Positions 35,376-45,632 of a stretch of DNA of 64,000 bases are shown piece after piece (the first letter of the stretch is position 1; each line of letters opens with the position of its first letter). Position numbers and translations under genes: made by a program. The notes beneath the pieces are model-generated. The model searched no databases, was not told where the DNA came from, and was given only the letters and a program-made list of their open reading frames with translations. The DNA is from Corynebacterium pseudotuberculosis (lineage in GTDB: Bacteria; Actinomycetota; Actinomycetes; Mycobacteriales; Mycobacteriaceae). The stretch is taken from NCBI RefSeq assembly GCF_002155265.1, contig NZ_CP021251.1, positions 124,001 to 188,000 of the forward strand, read 5' to 3'.

Positions 35376-36422
35376 TTAGTCGTCTTCGCTCGCCTTCCCC
35401 GGTTTGACGTCTACGACAACCCGCAGAAATTCCTCATCTGTTATCAAAGGAATCCCTTTTCGCTGCCCATGCATGGCCTTTCCAACAAGATCTTCCTGTT
35501 TATTGCACACCACAACGCTGGATTTACGCGTGAGTTTCTCGTTATAAGCTAACCCTGAGCGCAGAATTGCCTCGATAATGACGTCTGGATCCATCGTGAT
35601 TTCCGGAGCAATGACAACTTCCATACCCTGGACAAAACCGCCCTCGGGGGAGTAAACGCCTGGATTCTCATATTGACGAGGCACCTCCATGGCGTCTACT
35701 CGGATGTCTGATCGCTGTAGACCAAACTTGTCTGAGCGCAGCTGCTCAGGGGTATAAGAAGAGATGACCCCACAGGCTTTTTCTACAAAGTACATGCGCG
35801 CGATGAGCAGAGTTTCCTCGCGGGATACGTGCTGCTCTGGACGCTCGGCACGCTCGAGCGACGCGACCGGGGAGGGGGAATCAAGGCCTAACGAGTGCGC
35901 GACGGCACGTATACGGATGTCTTCAAAAACAACGCCTTGGCGACGCGCCGTTGCTAGCGTGTCCACGATCATACGTGGGCGCGGAATATGTCCTACTCGC
36001 TGTCGACGGCGGTTGCGGTGCCGGTAGCGATTGCGGTTTGCCCGGGCAGCGGCGCTCATTGCTCGACGCGACTCGGACACAAGGAATCCCCAGGTATAAG
36101 GCGTGTTATGCAGGATGAGAGTGCGGCCGTCGATAAGCTTGCCTAGCGGTTTGAGGATGTGGCTAAACTTTTTGCCTTGGGCGATTTCTTCTCTGCTGAG
36201 GCCATGGAGATGAAAAGGACCAGGGTTATCACCAGGATTGATAACCGCATGGAAATGATCGGTTTCCTCGCCATCCTCAGTAAACGTGACTGCATCAACA
36301 GTGATTAGGCGAGAAGTAGACGGGTGGATACCGCTTGTTTGTATTGATAACGCTACGTAAGGAGCACGTTCAATCTCGGCTGCCCGATCTGCGTTGGTGC
36401 CGTCTACTTGCTTATTGGTCAT
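35376..36422 (-). CDS. DnaQ-like exonuclease domain protein with BRCT-like tail, active site degenerate
   Basis: A 348-residue protein resembling DNA polymerase III epsilon-type exonucleases (residues about 20-185), with a basic loop (RANRNRYRHRNRRRQR) and a C-terminal BRCT-like segment (about 255-335; GMEVVIAPEI..., RKSSVVVCNKQEDLVGKA). The catalytic DxE motif is missing: the first strand reads YVALSIQTSGI, with Ser26 and Gln28 where Asp and Glu are expected. The later HN-x4-D motif reads LHNTPYTWGFL, lacking the Asp. It is probably not a nuclease and may be a structural or binding protein. ATG 36422 gives the conventional N-terminus. Confidence 0.75.
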   Translation of the reverse strand: MTNKQVDGTNADRAAEIERAPYVALSIQTSGIHPSTSRLITVDAVTFTEDGEETDHFHAVINPGDNPGPFHLHGLSREEIAQGKKFSHILKPLGKLIDGRTLILHNTPYTWGFLVSESRRAMSAAARANRNRYRHRNRRRQRVGHIPRPRMIVDTLATARRQGVVFEDIRIRAVAHSLGLDSPSPVASLERAERPEQHVSREETLLIARMYFVEKACGVISSYTPEQLRSDKFGLQRSDIRVDAMEVPRQYENPGVYSPEGGFVQGMEVVIAPEITMDPDVIIEAILRSGLAYNEKLTRKSSVVVCNKQEDLVGKAMHGQRKGIPLITDEEFLRVVVDVKPGKASEDD

Positions 36423-36450
36423 AGGGACAGTGTAGACGGCGTAGAGAATC

Positions 36451-37195
36451 CTAAAGGTCGAATCCCTGGGCGCGAGCAATCTCAAAGGTGAGATCGCGGT
36501 TGTCCTTGCTTAGTGGATTCTTTTGAAGCGTCTGAATAGTGAAGCTATCAACTCGCTGGTTCGCGTTGCGGAGGTCATAATAGGTGGTCATGGTGGAGTC
36601 ATAAGAGCTCATGGCCTCTGACCAATCCGTTGGCTCAGAGTAGCCATTTTCCATGATCCGGAAGCTCTTGGGCATGCGAGGTTTGAGCTGGGGCGATTGG
36701 TTTGGCCAGCCCAACGTCATTCCGACAACGGGGAAAGTAAGCTCCGGAAGATCGAGTACATCAATCACCGCGGCGGCATCGTTGTGCACGTTTCCAAGGA
36801 AATTAACCCCTAGGCCGAGTGACTCCGCCGCGATACATACGTTTTGGGCCATCAGGCAGGCGTCAGTAAACCCCTGAACAAAATTGCGCGGATACCCGGC
36901 GGGCTCGGTTGGCGCGTTGTTATTGGCAAGAATACGTTTGGTTCGGTGCAAATCGACGATAAAAAAGTAGGTAGACGGGGGCTCTGCCTACATATTCTTG
37001 CGTGCCGATCGCGGTGAGCTGTTCGCGGAGTTGGGGATCGGTGACACGGATAATACTTGCGGTTTGCATGCCAAGGGACGTTGGAGTGTGCAAGGCCACT
37101 TGGAAGATCTGTTCTAGTATTTCTTCCGCGATAGGTTGGGTTGTGAACTCCCGAATCGTGCGATGGTTGAGCTGGGTCCGGATAGTCTCGTTCAT
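36451..37195 (-). pseudogene. NADPH nitroreductase (NfsA/FRP-like), frameshifted
   Basis: Two frames form one flavin nitroreductase of about 247 residues. The N-terminal part has MNETIRTQLNHRTIREF and VALHTPTSLGMQTASIIRV; the C-terminal part has AGYPRNFVQGFTDACLMAQN, ESLGLGVNFLGNV and VVGMTLGWPNQSPQLKPRMP. They meet at a run of six A on the plus strand (36961-36966). With five, the protein reads PVYLLFIVDLHRTKRIL without a break. A one-base homopolymer expansion therefore disrupts it; a sequencing error or a reversible phase switch are both possible. Members reduce nitro compounds or quinones with FMN. Confidence 0.85.
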
Positions 37196-37258
37196 GCTTG
37201 TCAACTGTAGTGCGGCCATAGAAACCCCACCACAGCTGCTTTTGTGGTGGGGGAAACT

Positions 37259-39221
<1,963 letters not shown>

Positions 39222-39302
39222 GCCTGACATGTGGCATAGCATACATAGGATGTGAAGTGTTTCCAGTGAGAGTAGCCTTTTGGGGGTGGAGTAAGGGGCA
39301 TC

Positions 39303-40241
39303 ATGATTGACGCACGAGATGCGCAGGCTATAGACGCGGCGAAATTGTATTACGCTTCGGGGCTTGGGCAAGCAGAGGTAGCACAACGCTTGGGCATTTC
39401 ACGTCCTACGGTGTCTAAATTGCTTAGCTATGCTCGGGAAAAAGGCTTTGTTACCATCACGCTTAATGACCCCCGCGAGCAGGGCGATGAGATTGCGCAA
39501 CGGTTAAAAGAACGCTTCTCGCTTGAGCATGTTCGCGTGGTGCGCCCGGTGAGTCCTGATAAAGAAGAGCTTCTGCGGGAGTTGGGTAATGCGGGTGCTT
39601 CTTTATTAGAGGACTTGGTATGCGATGGGATGTCCGTGGGTATCTCCTGGGGCAATACTCTTAATAACGTATCGGAACATTTACGTTCACTTCCGCGCCA
39701 TGATGTAAGCGTGGTGCAGCTTAAAGGTGGACACTCGTTGAGTGAACGCAGCACTAATGATCTGAGTACTTTAACTCGTTTTGCGCGTGCTTTTAATGCG
39801 GAAATGAACCTCCTACCTTTGCCTGTGATCTTGGATAGTCGTGAAGCCAAAGATTTAGTTGTGCGGGATCGTCATATTTCCTGCATGCTCAGCGCCGGAG
39901 CGAACGCCGATGTTGTGGTGTTTACCGTGGGATCCGTTCAGCGAGAAAGCTTATTGCTCAACCTGGGTTATCTCTCAGAGGAAGAGATTAATCGGTTGCT
40001 CACGCATGCGGTGGGAGACATCTGCTCGCGGTTTTACACTGAGACGGGAGAGATTGCTGATCCGGCGATTGACGCGCGGACTGTGGGTATCTCTATTAAG
40101 GACCTAAGCTCGCGACCAACGCGTGTTCTCGTTGCCGGCGGGGTGGATAAAGCAAAGGCGATACGAGTTGCCCTTGAGATGGGAACTACTACGCATCTAG
40201 TGACGGATTTCGGGGCGGCGCAAGCTGTGCTGGGGGAGTAG
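39303..40241 (+). CDS. deoR: SorC/DeoR-family deoxynucleoside operon regulator
   Basis: A 312-residue regulator: an N-terminal helix-turn-helix (about residues 10-50; LYYASGLGQAEVAQRLGISR then PTVSKLLSYAREKGFV) and a sugar-binding SorC domain (about 60-310; VGISWGNTLNNVSEHL, VVFTVGSV, VAGGVDKAKAIRVAL). It resembles B. subtilis DeoR, which is relieved by deoxyribose 5-phosphate. GGAGTAAGGGG precedes ATG 39303. It is divergent from leuA and upstream of the deo operon it presumably controls, separated by a terminator. Confidence 0.88.
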   Translation: MIDARDAQAIDAAKLYYASGLGQAEVAQRLGISRPTVSKLLSYAREKGFVTITLNDPREQGDEIAQRLKERFSLEHVRVVRPVSPDKEELLRELGNAGASLLEDLVCDGMSVGISWGNTLNNVSEHLRSLPRHDVSVVQLKGGHSLSERSTNDLSTLTRFARAFNAEMNLLPLPVILDSREAKDLVVRDRHISCMLSAGANADVVVFTVGSVQRESLLLNLGYLSEEEINRLLTHAVGDICSRFYTETGEIADPAIDARTVGISIKDLSSRPTRVLVAGGVDKAKAIRVALEMGTTTHLVTDFGAAQAVLGE

Positions 40242-40274
40242 CTGTCGCGGGAATAATTCTGAAATCAGCTGGTA

Positions 40275-40303
40275 CCGAGGGTCATGGGACCCTCGGTTTT
40301 TGT
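40275..40303 (+). terminator. Terminator after deoR
   Basis: CCGAGGGTC (40275-40283) and GACCCTCGG (40288-40296) form a perfect 9-bp stem with a 4-nt loop, followed by T5. Confidence 0.92.
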
Positions 40304-40409
40304 TTGCGGGTGTGGCAGCGATGTATGCATGCTGTGCGCCATGTCTGGGAGCGTTGAAGGGGGCGTTGAGGAGGGTGCAGGAAGGTGGGGACGAAAGTAA
40401 AACAACCCA

Positions 40410-40462
40410 TTGACATATGTTCCATGGTGGATTTATCCTGTGGTTATAGCACACCATGTGCT
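40410..40462 (+). promoter_or_regulatory. deoD promoter with palindromic operator candidate
   Basis: TTGACA (40410-40415) is spaced 17 bp from TTATCC (40433-40438), a plausible promoter. Immediately downstream AGCACACCATGTGCT (40448-40462) is a perfect palindrome with a 3-bp centre, well placed for repression. A related segment containing GCTGTGCGCC occurs twice (about 40331 and 40459). Confidence 0.5.
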
Positions 40463-40531
40463 GTGCGCCGATGCCTCGGAGCATGAGTAGAGGCACGGTC
40501 TCTTAATGCTTATATGGTGAGAGTAACTGAA

Positions 40532-41248
40532 ATGGCTGAAAAGTCCACGCCCCATATCAACCCACGCGGTGTTGACATCGCAGATACTGTTCTGCTTCCC
40601 GGCGACCCACGCCGCGCTAAATTTATTGCAGAGACGTACCTCGATGATGTTGTTCAATTCAATGAGGTGCGCAACATGCTTGGGTATACCGGAACTTATA
40701 AAGGCACTCCGGTTTCTGTGATGGGATCGGGAATGGGGATGCCATCCATTGGCATCTACTCGTGGGAACTCATCAATATCTTTGGCGCGCGCAACGTTAT
40801 TCGGGTGGGCTCGATCGGTTCTTTGCAGGAAGACATTAATCTTTATGACATCATCGTGGCGTCGTCTGCCTCCACGGACTCTAACTTCCTAGAGCAGTAC
40901 AACTTGCCGGGCACATATGCGCCTACCGCGTCCTGGAAACTGCTTAAAGCCATAGTCGATGAGGCGGATAAGGCTGGTCAGAAAGTTCACGTGGGCAATA
41001 TTTTGTCCTCAGACATCTTCTATAACGCCGATGAGACGGCAAGTGCTCGTTGGGCTCGCATGGGGGTCATGGGCGTGGAGATGGAATCGGCAGCACTGTA
41101 CTCCATTGCCGCATACGCCGGAGCGCATGCGCTGGGTCTCTTTACAGTCTCAGACAATATTCCTAAGGGGGAAAGCACCACATCTGAGGAACGTGAAAAG
41201 GCATTCACCTCGATGATGGAAATCGCTCTTCCCCTCGCAGGAATCTAG
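40532..41248 (+). CDS. deoD: Purine nucleoside phosphorylase, DeoD type
   Basis: A 238-residue hexameric-type phosphorylase that splits purine (deoxy)nucleosides to base and (deoxy)ribose 1-phosphate. It has LLPGDPRRAKFIAE, GSGMGMPSIGIY, RVGSIGSL, MGVEMESAALY and the catalytic Asp region SDNIPKGE. ATG 40532 (MAEKSTPHINP) is preferred; an in-frame ATG at 40514 lies six codons earlier. First gene of deoD-MFS-deoC-mutase. Confidence 0.95.
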   Translation: MAEKSTPHINPRGVDIADTVLLPGDPRRAKFIAETYLDDVVQFNEVRNMLGYTGTYKGTPVSVMGSGMGMPSIGIYSWELINIFGARNVIRVGSIGSLQEDINLYDIIVASSASTDSNFLEQYNLPGTYAPTASWKLLKAIVDEADKAGQKVHVGNILSSDIFYNADETASARWARMGVMGVEMESAALYSIAAYAGAHALGLFTVSDNIPKGESTTSEEREKAFTSMMEIALPLAGI

Positions 41249-41260
41249 TAAAGGGTTACC

Positions 41261-42640
41261 ATGCCTCATATAAAAAAGGTCGACTCCCGCAACGATACAC
41301 AGCACACGGGCATAGTTAATCCTAAAGCTGCAGTGCCTGTGCTCTTGTTTTCCTTTGTCTTTTGTCTCATTGTAGACAACGGCTTTAAAACAATGACTGG
41401 GCCGATGGCCGCCGGTTTGGGCATTGACCCGAACACCGCGAGCCTTCAGGCCTCCCTAGCCGGTGTGATTATTGGTATCGGTGCGGTGGTGTATGCCGCG
41501 CTCGCTGATACTATCTCGATCCGTAAATTGATGCTGGTAGGCATAGCGCTGATTGCGGTTGGCTCTCTTATCGGTTTTGTCTTTTCCGGTTCATGGCCGA
41601 TGGTGCTATGCGGTCGGATTATTCAAACAGCGGGCCTTGCTGCTGCAGAAACGCTGTATGTGATTTATGTGACCAAGCATCTTTCTGAAGGCGACCAGAA
41701 GACCTACCTGGGGTTTTCTACTGCCGCCTTCCAAGGCGGTCTGCTGATCGGGGCCTTGACCTCAGGGTTCATCTCCACGTATGTCTCCTGGACTGCTATG
41801 TTCTTGGTTCCGTTGATCTTGATCCTGGCAGTTCCCTTCATACAGAAGATGGTTCCGGAGGATGAGACCGTAGAAGGAACTTTCGACGCCCTCGGGCTCT
41901 TCTTGGTGTCCGTGTTTGCTGCCTCTTTGACCATGTATATGCAAAAGTTCAATCCGTTCTGGCTGATCCCCACGGTGGCCGGAATTGCTGGTTTTGTTGC
42001 GCATGTAAAGAAGAATAAGAGAGCACTCGTCTCGCCGGAGTTCTTTTCTAATGGCCGATATGTGTGGGCGATTGTCCTGGTCTTTGTTATTTATTCCACC
42101 CAGCTGGGATTTATCTTCTTGCTCCCGTTCGCGGCATCTGATGTTCATGGGCTTTCACAAGACAAGGCTGCATTGCTCATGGTTCCGGGCTATGTTTGTG
42201 CGATTTTGGTAGGTGTGTTCTCTGGTGCAATCGGTAAAGTCCTGAGTTCCCGCCAGACTATTTATGCGGCTTTAACCATGATATTCCTGTCGCTGGTGAT
42301 TGCGGCCCTCGGGTTGCGGCTCCACATAGCAGTACTGATATGCGCAATTATCCTTTTTGCCTCTGGTTTTGCCCTTATGTACGCGCCATTGGTGAATACC
42401 GCATTGATTAATATCACCGCTGCAAAGTCGGGCATCGCTATCGGTTTTTATAATCTGACCATTAACATCACGATTCCGCTAGGAATTGCCTACACCGCAA
42501 AGCTCATGGACCTGCGCTTTGGATATTCAACGATTCTTTGGGTCCTAGCGGTGATCGCTTTACTAGGCGCGGCCATTTACGTTCTTGCAGATCGACGCAT
42601 GTCTGGCGCTGAACGCGCACGCGGCGTTTATGTGGCGTAG
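41261..42640 (+). CDS. MFS transporter, probable nucleoside importer
   Basis: A 459-residue major facilitator protein with about 12-14 helices; [12 protein letters not shown] lies in the usual loop 2-3 position, and [27 protein letters not shown] resembles drug:H+ or sugar MFS members. Its place between deoD and deoC makes uptake of nucleosides or deoxyribose the likely role; the MFS subfamily alone would not predict this. It starts 13 bp after deoD. Confidence 0.85.
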   Translation: MPHIKKVDSRNDTQHTGIVNPKAAVPVLLFSFVFCLIVDNGFKTMTGPMAAGLGIDPNTASLQASLAGVIIGIGAVVYAALADTISIRKLMLVGIALIAVGSLIGFVFSGSWPMVLCGRIIQTAGLAAAETLYVIYVTKHLSEGDQKTYLGFSTAAFQGGLLIGALTSGFISTYVSWTAMFLVPLILILAVPFIQKMVPEDETVEGTFDALGLFLVSVFAASLTMYMQKFNPFWLIPTVAGIAGFVAHVKKNKRALVSPEFFSNGRYVWAIVLVFVIYSTQLGFIFLLPFAASDVHGLSQDKAALLMVPGYVCAILVGVFSGAIGKVLSSRQTIYAALTMIFLSLVIAALGLRLHIAVLICAIILFASGFALMYAPLVNTALINITAAKSGIAIGFYNLTINITIPLGIAYTAKLMDLRFGYSTILWVLAVIALLGAAIYVLADRRMSGAERARGVYVA

Positions 42641-42699
42641 TAACTAACCGCCTCTTCAGCATTATTTTTACTTTTCTTCAAACATTAAGGAGATTTTCC

Positions 42700-43365
42700 A
42701 TGTCGTCTCAACTCACCCGTTCTCAGGTCGCCGCGATGATCGATCACACTCTGCTTAATCCAGAAGCTATTGAGGCGGATGTAAAGGAACTGGTTAAAGA
42801 GGCTGCCAAGCTGGGCACGTATTCCATTTGCATCTCGCCCTCGCTGCTTCCAGTAGAGGTTCCAGAGAATGTGCATGTGGCCACCGTGGTGGGATTTCCC
42901 TCAGGTGCAGTCAAGCCGGAAGTTAAGGCTAATGAGGCGTCGCGTGCAGTTCACGATGGCGCTGAAGAAATAGATATGGTGATCAATCTGGCGTTGGCTA
43001 AGGAGGGACGTTTTGAGGACCTTCAAGCAGAAATTGCCGCAGTGCGTGCTGCAGTGCCTGCACCGAACGTGCTCAAAGTAATCCTTGAGACCGCAGCGCT
43101 TGACGACGCCCAGATCGTGCGCGCTTGCGAGGCCTCAGAGAAGGCCGGCGCGGATTTTGTTAAGACCTCCACGGGCTTCCATCCAGCAGGTGGGGCCAGC
43201 GTACATGCTGTGGAAATCATGAATCGTACGGTCGGGGGCCGACTTGGCATCAAGGCATCAGGTGGCATCCGTGACGCAGAAACTGCAAAGGCCATGATCG
43301 CAGCAGGGGCTACCCGCCTGGGCCTGTCTGCATCCGCAGCCGTTCTAGATGGGTTCGACGAGTAG
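42700..43365 (+). CDS. deoC: Deoxyribose-phosphate aldolase
   Basis: A 221-residue class I aldolase cleaving deoxyribose 5-phosphate to acetaldehyde and glyceraldehyde 3-phosphate. The Schiff-base lysine is in [15 protein letters not shown], and [18 protein letters not shown] and [15 protein letters not shown] are typical. AAGGAGATTTT precedes ATG 42700. Third gene of the deo operon. Confidence 0.96.
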   Translation: MSSQLTRSQVAAMIDHTLLNPEAIEADVKELVKEAAKLGTYSICISPSLLPVEVPENVHVATVVGFPSGAVKPEVKANEASRAVHDGAEEIDMVINLALAKEGRFEDLQAEIAAVRAAVPAPNVLKVILETAALDDAQIVRACEASEKAGADFVKTSTGFHPAGGASVHAVEIMNRTVGGRLGIKASGGIRDAETAKAMIAAGATRLGLSASAAVLDGFDE

Positions 43366-43387
43366 CGGAAGGATGGTGTAACAGAAA

Positions 43388-45052
43388 ATGACAAACACGG
43401 TGATCGATCGTGCGCGCGTGTGGGCAGAGCATGATCCGAATCAAGAAAGCCGGGAACAGATCGAGGCCTGGATTGCTTCATACGACGAATCCTCCCTTGC
43501 ACGTGCTTTCGCCGGACCGCTTCACTTTGGTACTGCAGGTTTACGCGCACAAGTAGGGCCGGGGGAATCTCAACTCAATGAAGCAACGATTCTGCGCACT
43601 ACGGCTGGACTCATGGCATGGTTGCTAGAGAAACTGGGTCAGGAATCGGTACCTCGTGTAGTGATTGGCTGTGATGCGCGGCATGGGTCCTCGGAGTTTT
43701 ATGACGTGGCAGCGGAGGTTGTGTCTGCTGCCGGCGGCGAAGCCCTTGTTTTGCCTAAACAAAACCCGACTCCTCTGACGGCGTACACAGTGAAAGCGTT
43801 GGGAGCGGATGCCGGAATAATGATCACGGCATCCCATAATCCGCCGGCGGATAATGGGTACAAAGTATATCTAGGCGGAAGAATAGCCACTGGCGATGCT
43901 GAAGGCGTACAACTTATTGCGCCTGCAGACGCTGAAATTGCTGAGGCTATTGCATCGGCACCCTTTGCAGATCAGATTGCGCGCAATCGTGACAATATCC
44001 GTGAGATAGATACTCGTGAACGGTATATTGAGCGGGCCGTAGGACTCGCTGGTGCGGAGATTAGTGCTGAAACAAGGGGAAACGTGCGTATCGCGCTAAC
44101 TGCTATGCACGGTGTGGGTGCTGCGCTGGGTAAAGAAATCTTAGAGAAAGCGGGATTTGAGGTTTCCTTAGTTCCGGAGCAAGCGGAACCTGACGCAGAT
44201 TTCCCTACCGTCTCTTTTCCCAATCCCGAAGAAAAGGGTGCGTTGGACCTGGCCAAGGCCCATGCAAATGCGATAGAGGCTGACGTTATCATCGCTTATG
44301 ATCCTGATGCTGATCGATGCGCCGTGGCTACCAAAGACGATAACGCCGAGGGTGGGTGGCGGCAGCTCAGCGGGGATGAGACTGGTGCGCTTTTAGGTGA
44401 ATACCTTGGGGCTACGGCTACCGGTTCCTATGCCAACTCGGTAGTCTCTGGCAGACTCCTGGCGCAGGTGGCTAAAGCGCATGGGTTAAAACATGCTCAG
44501 ACTCTTACTGGGTTTAAGTGGATTGCACGTACACCTAATCTGGCCTTTGGTTATGAGGAAGCCATCGGGTATTGCTGCGATCCGGAAGCTGTGGCGGACA
44601 AGGATGGAATTTCTGCGTCGGTAGTCGTGGCGAGTCTCGTCGCAAAGCTTAAAAGCGAGGGAAGAACGCTTGATTGCGCACTAGATGACCTGGCTAAAAC
44701 GCATGGTCTTTACATGACGGCCCCGTTAACGTTCCGCGTGGAGGATCTTTCTATCATCGCTGAGGGGATGAAGGCCTTGCGCACCACGCCGCCGACGGAG
44801 CTTGCCGGCTCGAAGGTTATTGAAGTGGTCGATTTGGCGGAAGGAACCTTAGGTTTTGGTCCGACGGATGGGATGATGTTTTTGACGGAAGATGACGATC
44901 GCGTAATCTGCCGCCCTTCCGGCACTGAACCGAAGCTTAAATGCTATTTAGAAGTTGTTCGCCCGGTGGGTGAAGCGGGAGTAGACCGTCAAGGGGCACG
45001 GGATCGGCTGGCTATGATTGCTGAAGATGTACGTAAGGTTTTGAATATGTAA
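43388..45052 (+). CDS. Phosphohexomutase-family enzyme, probable phosphopentomutase role
   Basis: A 554-residue alpha-D-phosphohexomutase. The phosphoserine loop is ITASHNPPADNGYKVY, the metal loop DPDADRCAVA, the sugar loop GYEEAIGYC and the phosphate loop CRPSGTEPKLKCYLEV; N-terminal FGTAGLRAQVGPGESQ is also conserved. Within the deo operon it probably converts (deoxy)ribose 1-phosphate to the 5-phosphate for DeoC, as PMM-like enzymes do where DeoB is absent. It ends at a strong terminator. Confidence 0.88.
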   Translation: MTNTVIDRARVWAEHDPNQESREQIEAWIASYDESSLARAFAGPLHFGTAGLRAQVGPGESQLNEATILRTTAGLMAWLLEKLGQESVPRVVIGCDARHGSSEFYDVAAEVVSAAGGEALVLPKQNPTPLTAYTVKALGADAGIMITASHNPPADNGYKVYLGGRIATGDAEGVQLIAPADAEIAEAIASAPFADQIARNRDNIREIDTRERYIERAVGLAGAEISAETRGNVRIALTAMHGVGAALGKEILEKAGFEVSLVPEQAEPDADFPTVSFPNPEEKGALDLAKAHANAIEADVIIAYDPDADRCAVATKDDNAEGGWRQLSGDETGALLGEYLGATATGSYANSVVSGRLLAQVAKAHGLKHAQTLTGFKWIARTPNLAFGYEEAIGYCCDPEAVADKDGISASVVVASLVAKLKSEGRTLDCALDDLAKTHGLYMTAPLTFRVEDLSIIAEGMKALRTTPPTELAGSKVIEVVDLAEGTLGFGPTDGMMFLTEDDDRVICRPSGTEPKLKCYLEVVRPVGEAGVDRQGARDRLAMIAEDVRKVLNM

Positions 45053-45069
45053 AAGTGTGCTGGTTGCTG

Positions 45070-45101
45070 GCCCTCGCTATTTTGGCGAGGGCTTAGTTTT
45101 T
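45070..45101 (+). terminator. Terminator of the deo operon
   Basis: GCCCTCGC (45070-45077) pairs with GCGAGGGC (45085-45092), followed by TTAGTTTTT. Confidence 0.88.
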
Positions 45102-45632
45102 CAAGGGGGTAAACCCGGATGGTCAGTTTCAATGCAAAAACTATCTGTCTACAGGAAGTATCTCATAGCAAGTTAGATACGCATACGTGTGCATGGCAGT
45201 GTTTCGGGGGTGATGGATGGCGAAGTTGTGCAATAATTGCACAGAATTGCATAGATGGTTTATTTTAGGTTGGAAACTAAATAGATGTTTGTTTTGTCTT
45301 TCTAATGCAGACAATAGGGGGTAAAAAGCGGGGGTGGCGATAAATTATTCTGTGGTTTTATGCAAGAAGATTGAGGGTTATGTACGCATTGCCAAAATGT
45401 CGAATCTATAAAGGCTGGGAAAACCGCTATCAAATACGTTATAAACTTTTTGCTATTTTATGGATCTCTTACTCCGGACTTACTCTGCTATTCATTAAGA
45501 AGCCGGCGACGCAAGGTTATGTAGAAATCCGCGAACAGGGCTTTTTGATTTTTATCCCTCCCTCTATGAATTTTTGGGCCCTCTGGCGGTGAATGTACTT
45601 TTGCTGTCTTGAGCGACCCCGGTAATAGGAAA
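45102..45632 (+). other. Upstream region of the TQXA adhesin
   Basis: About 530 bp without a convincing gene. It holds the 17-bp palindrome at 45227-45243. The sequence is AT-richer than the flanking deo operon. A 73-codon frame (45371-45592) has no family resemblance and is left out. Confidence 0.5.
45227..45243. promoter_or_regulatory. Palindromic operator candidate, copy A
   Basis: TGTGCAATAATTGCACA is a perfect 17-bp palindrome about 390 bp upstream of the TQXA adhesin start. Its 15-bp core is repeated exactly at 47367-47381, upstream of the next adhesin. Confidence 0.7.

Noticed and set aside
45371..45592. 73-codon ORF upstream of the TQXA adhesin
   Set aside because: No family resemblance or good ribosome binding site, and it lies in the leader region; best read as non-coding.
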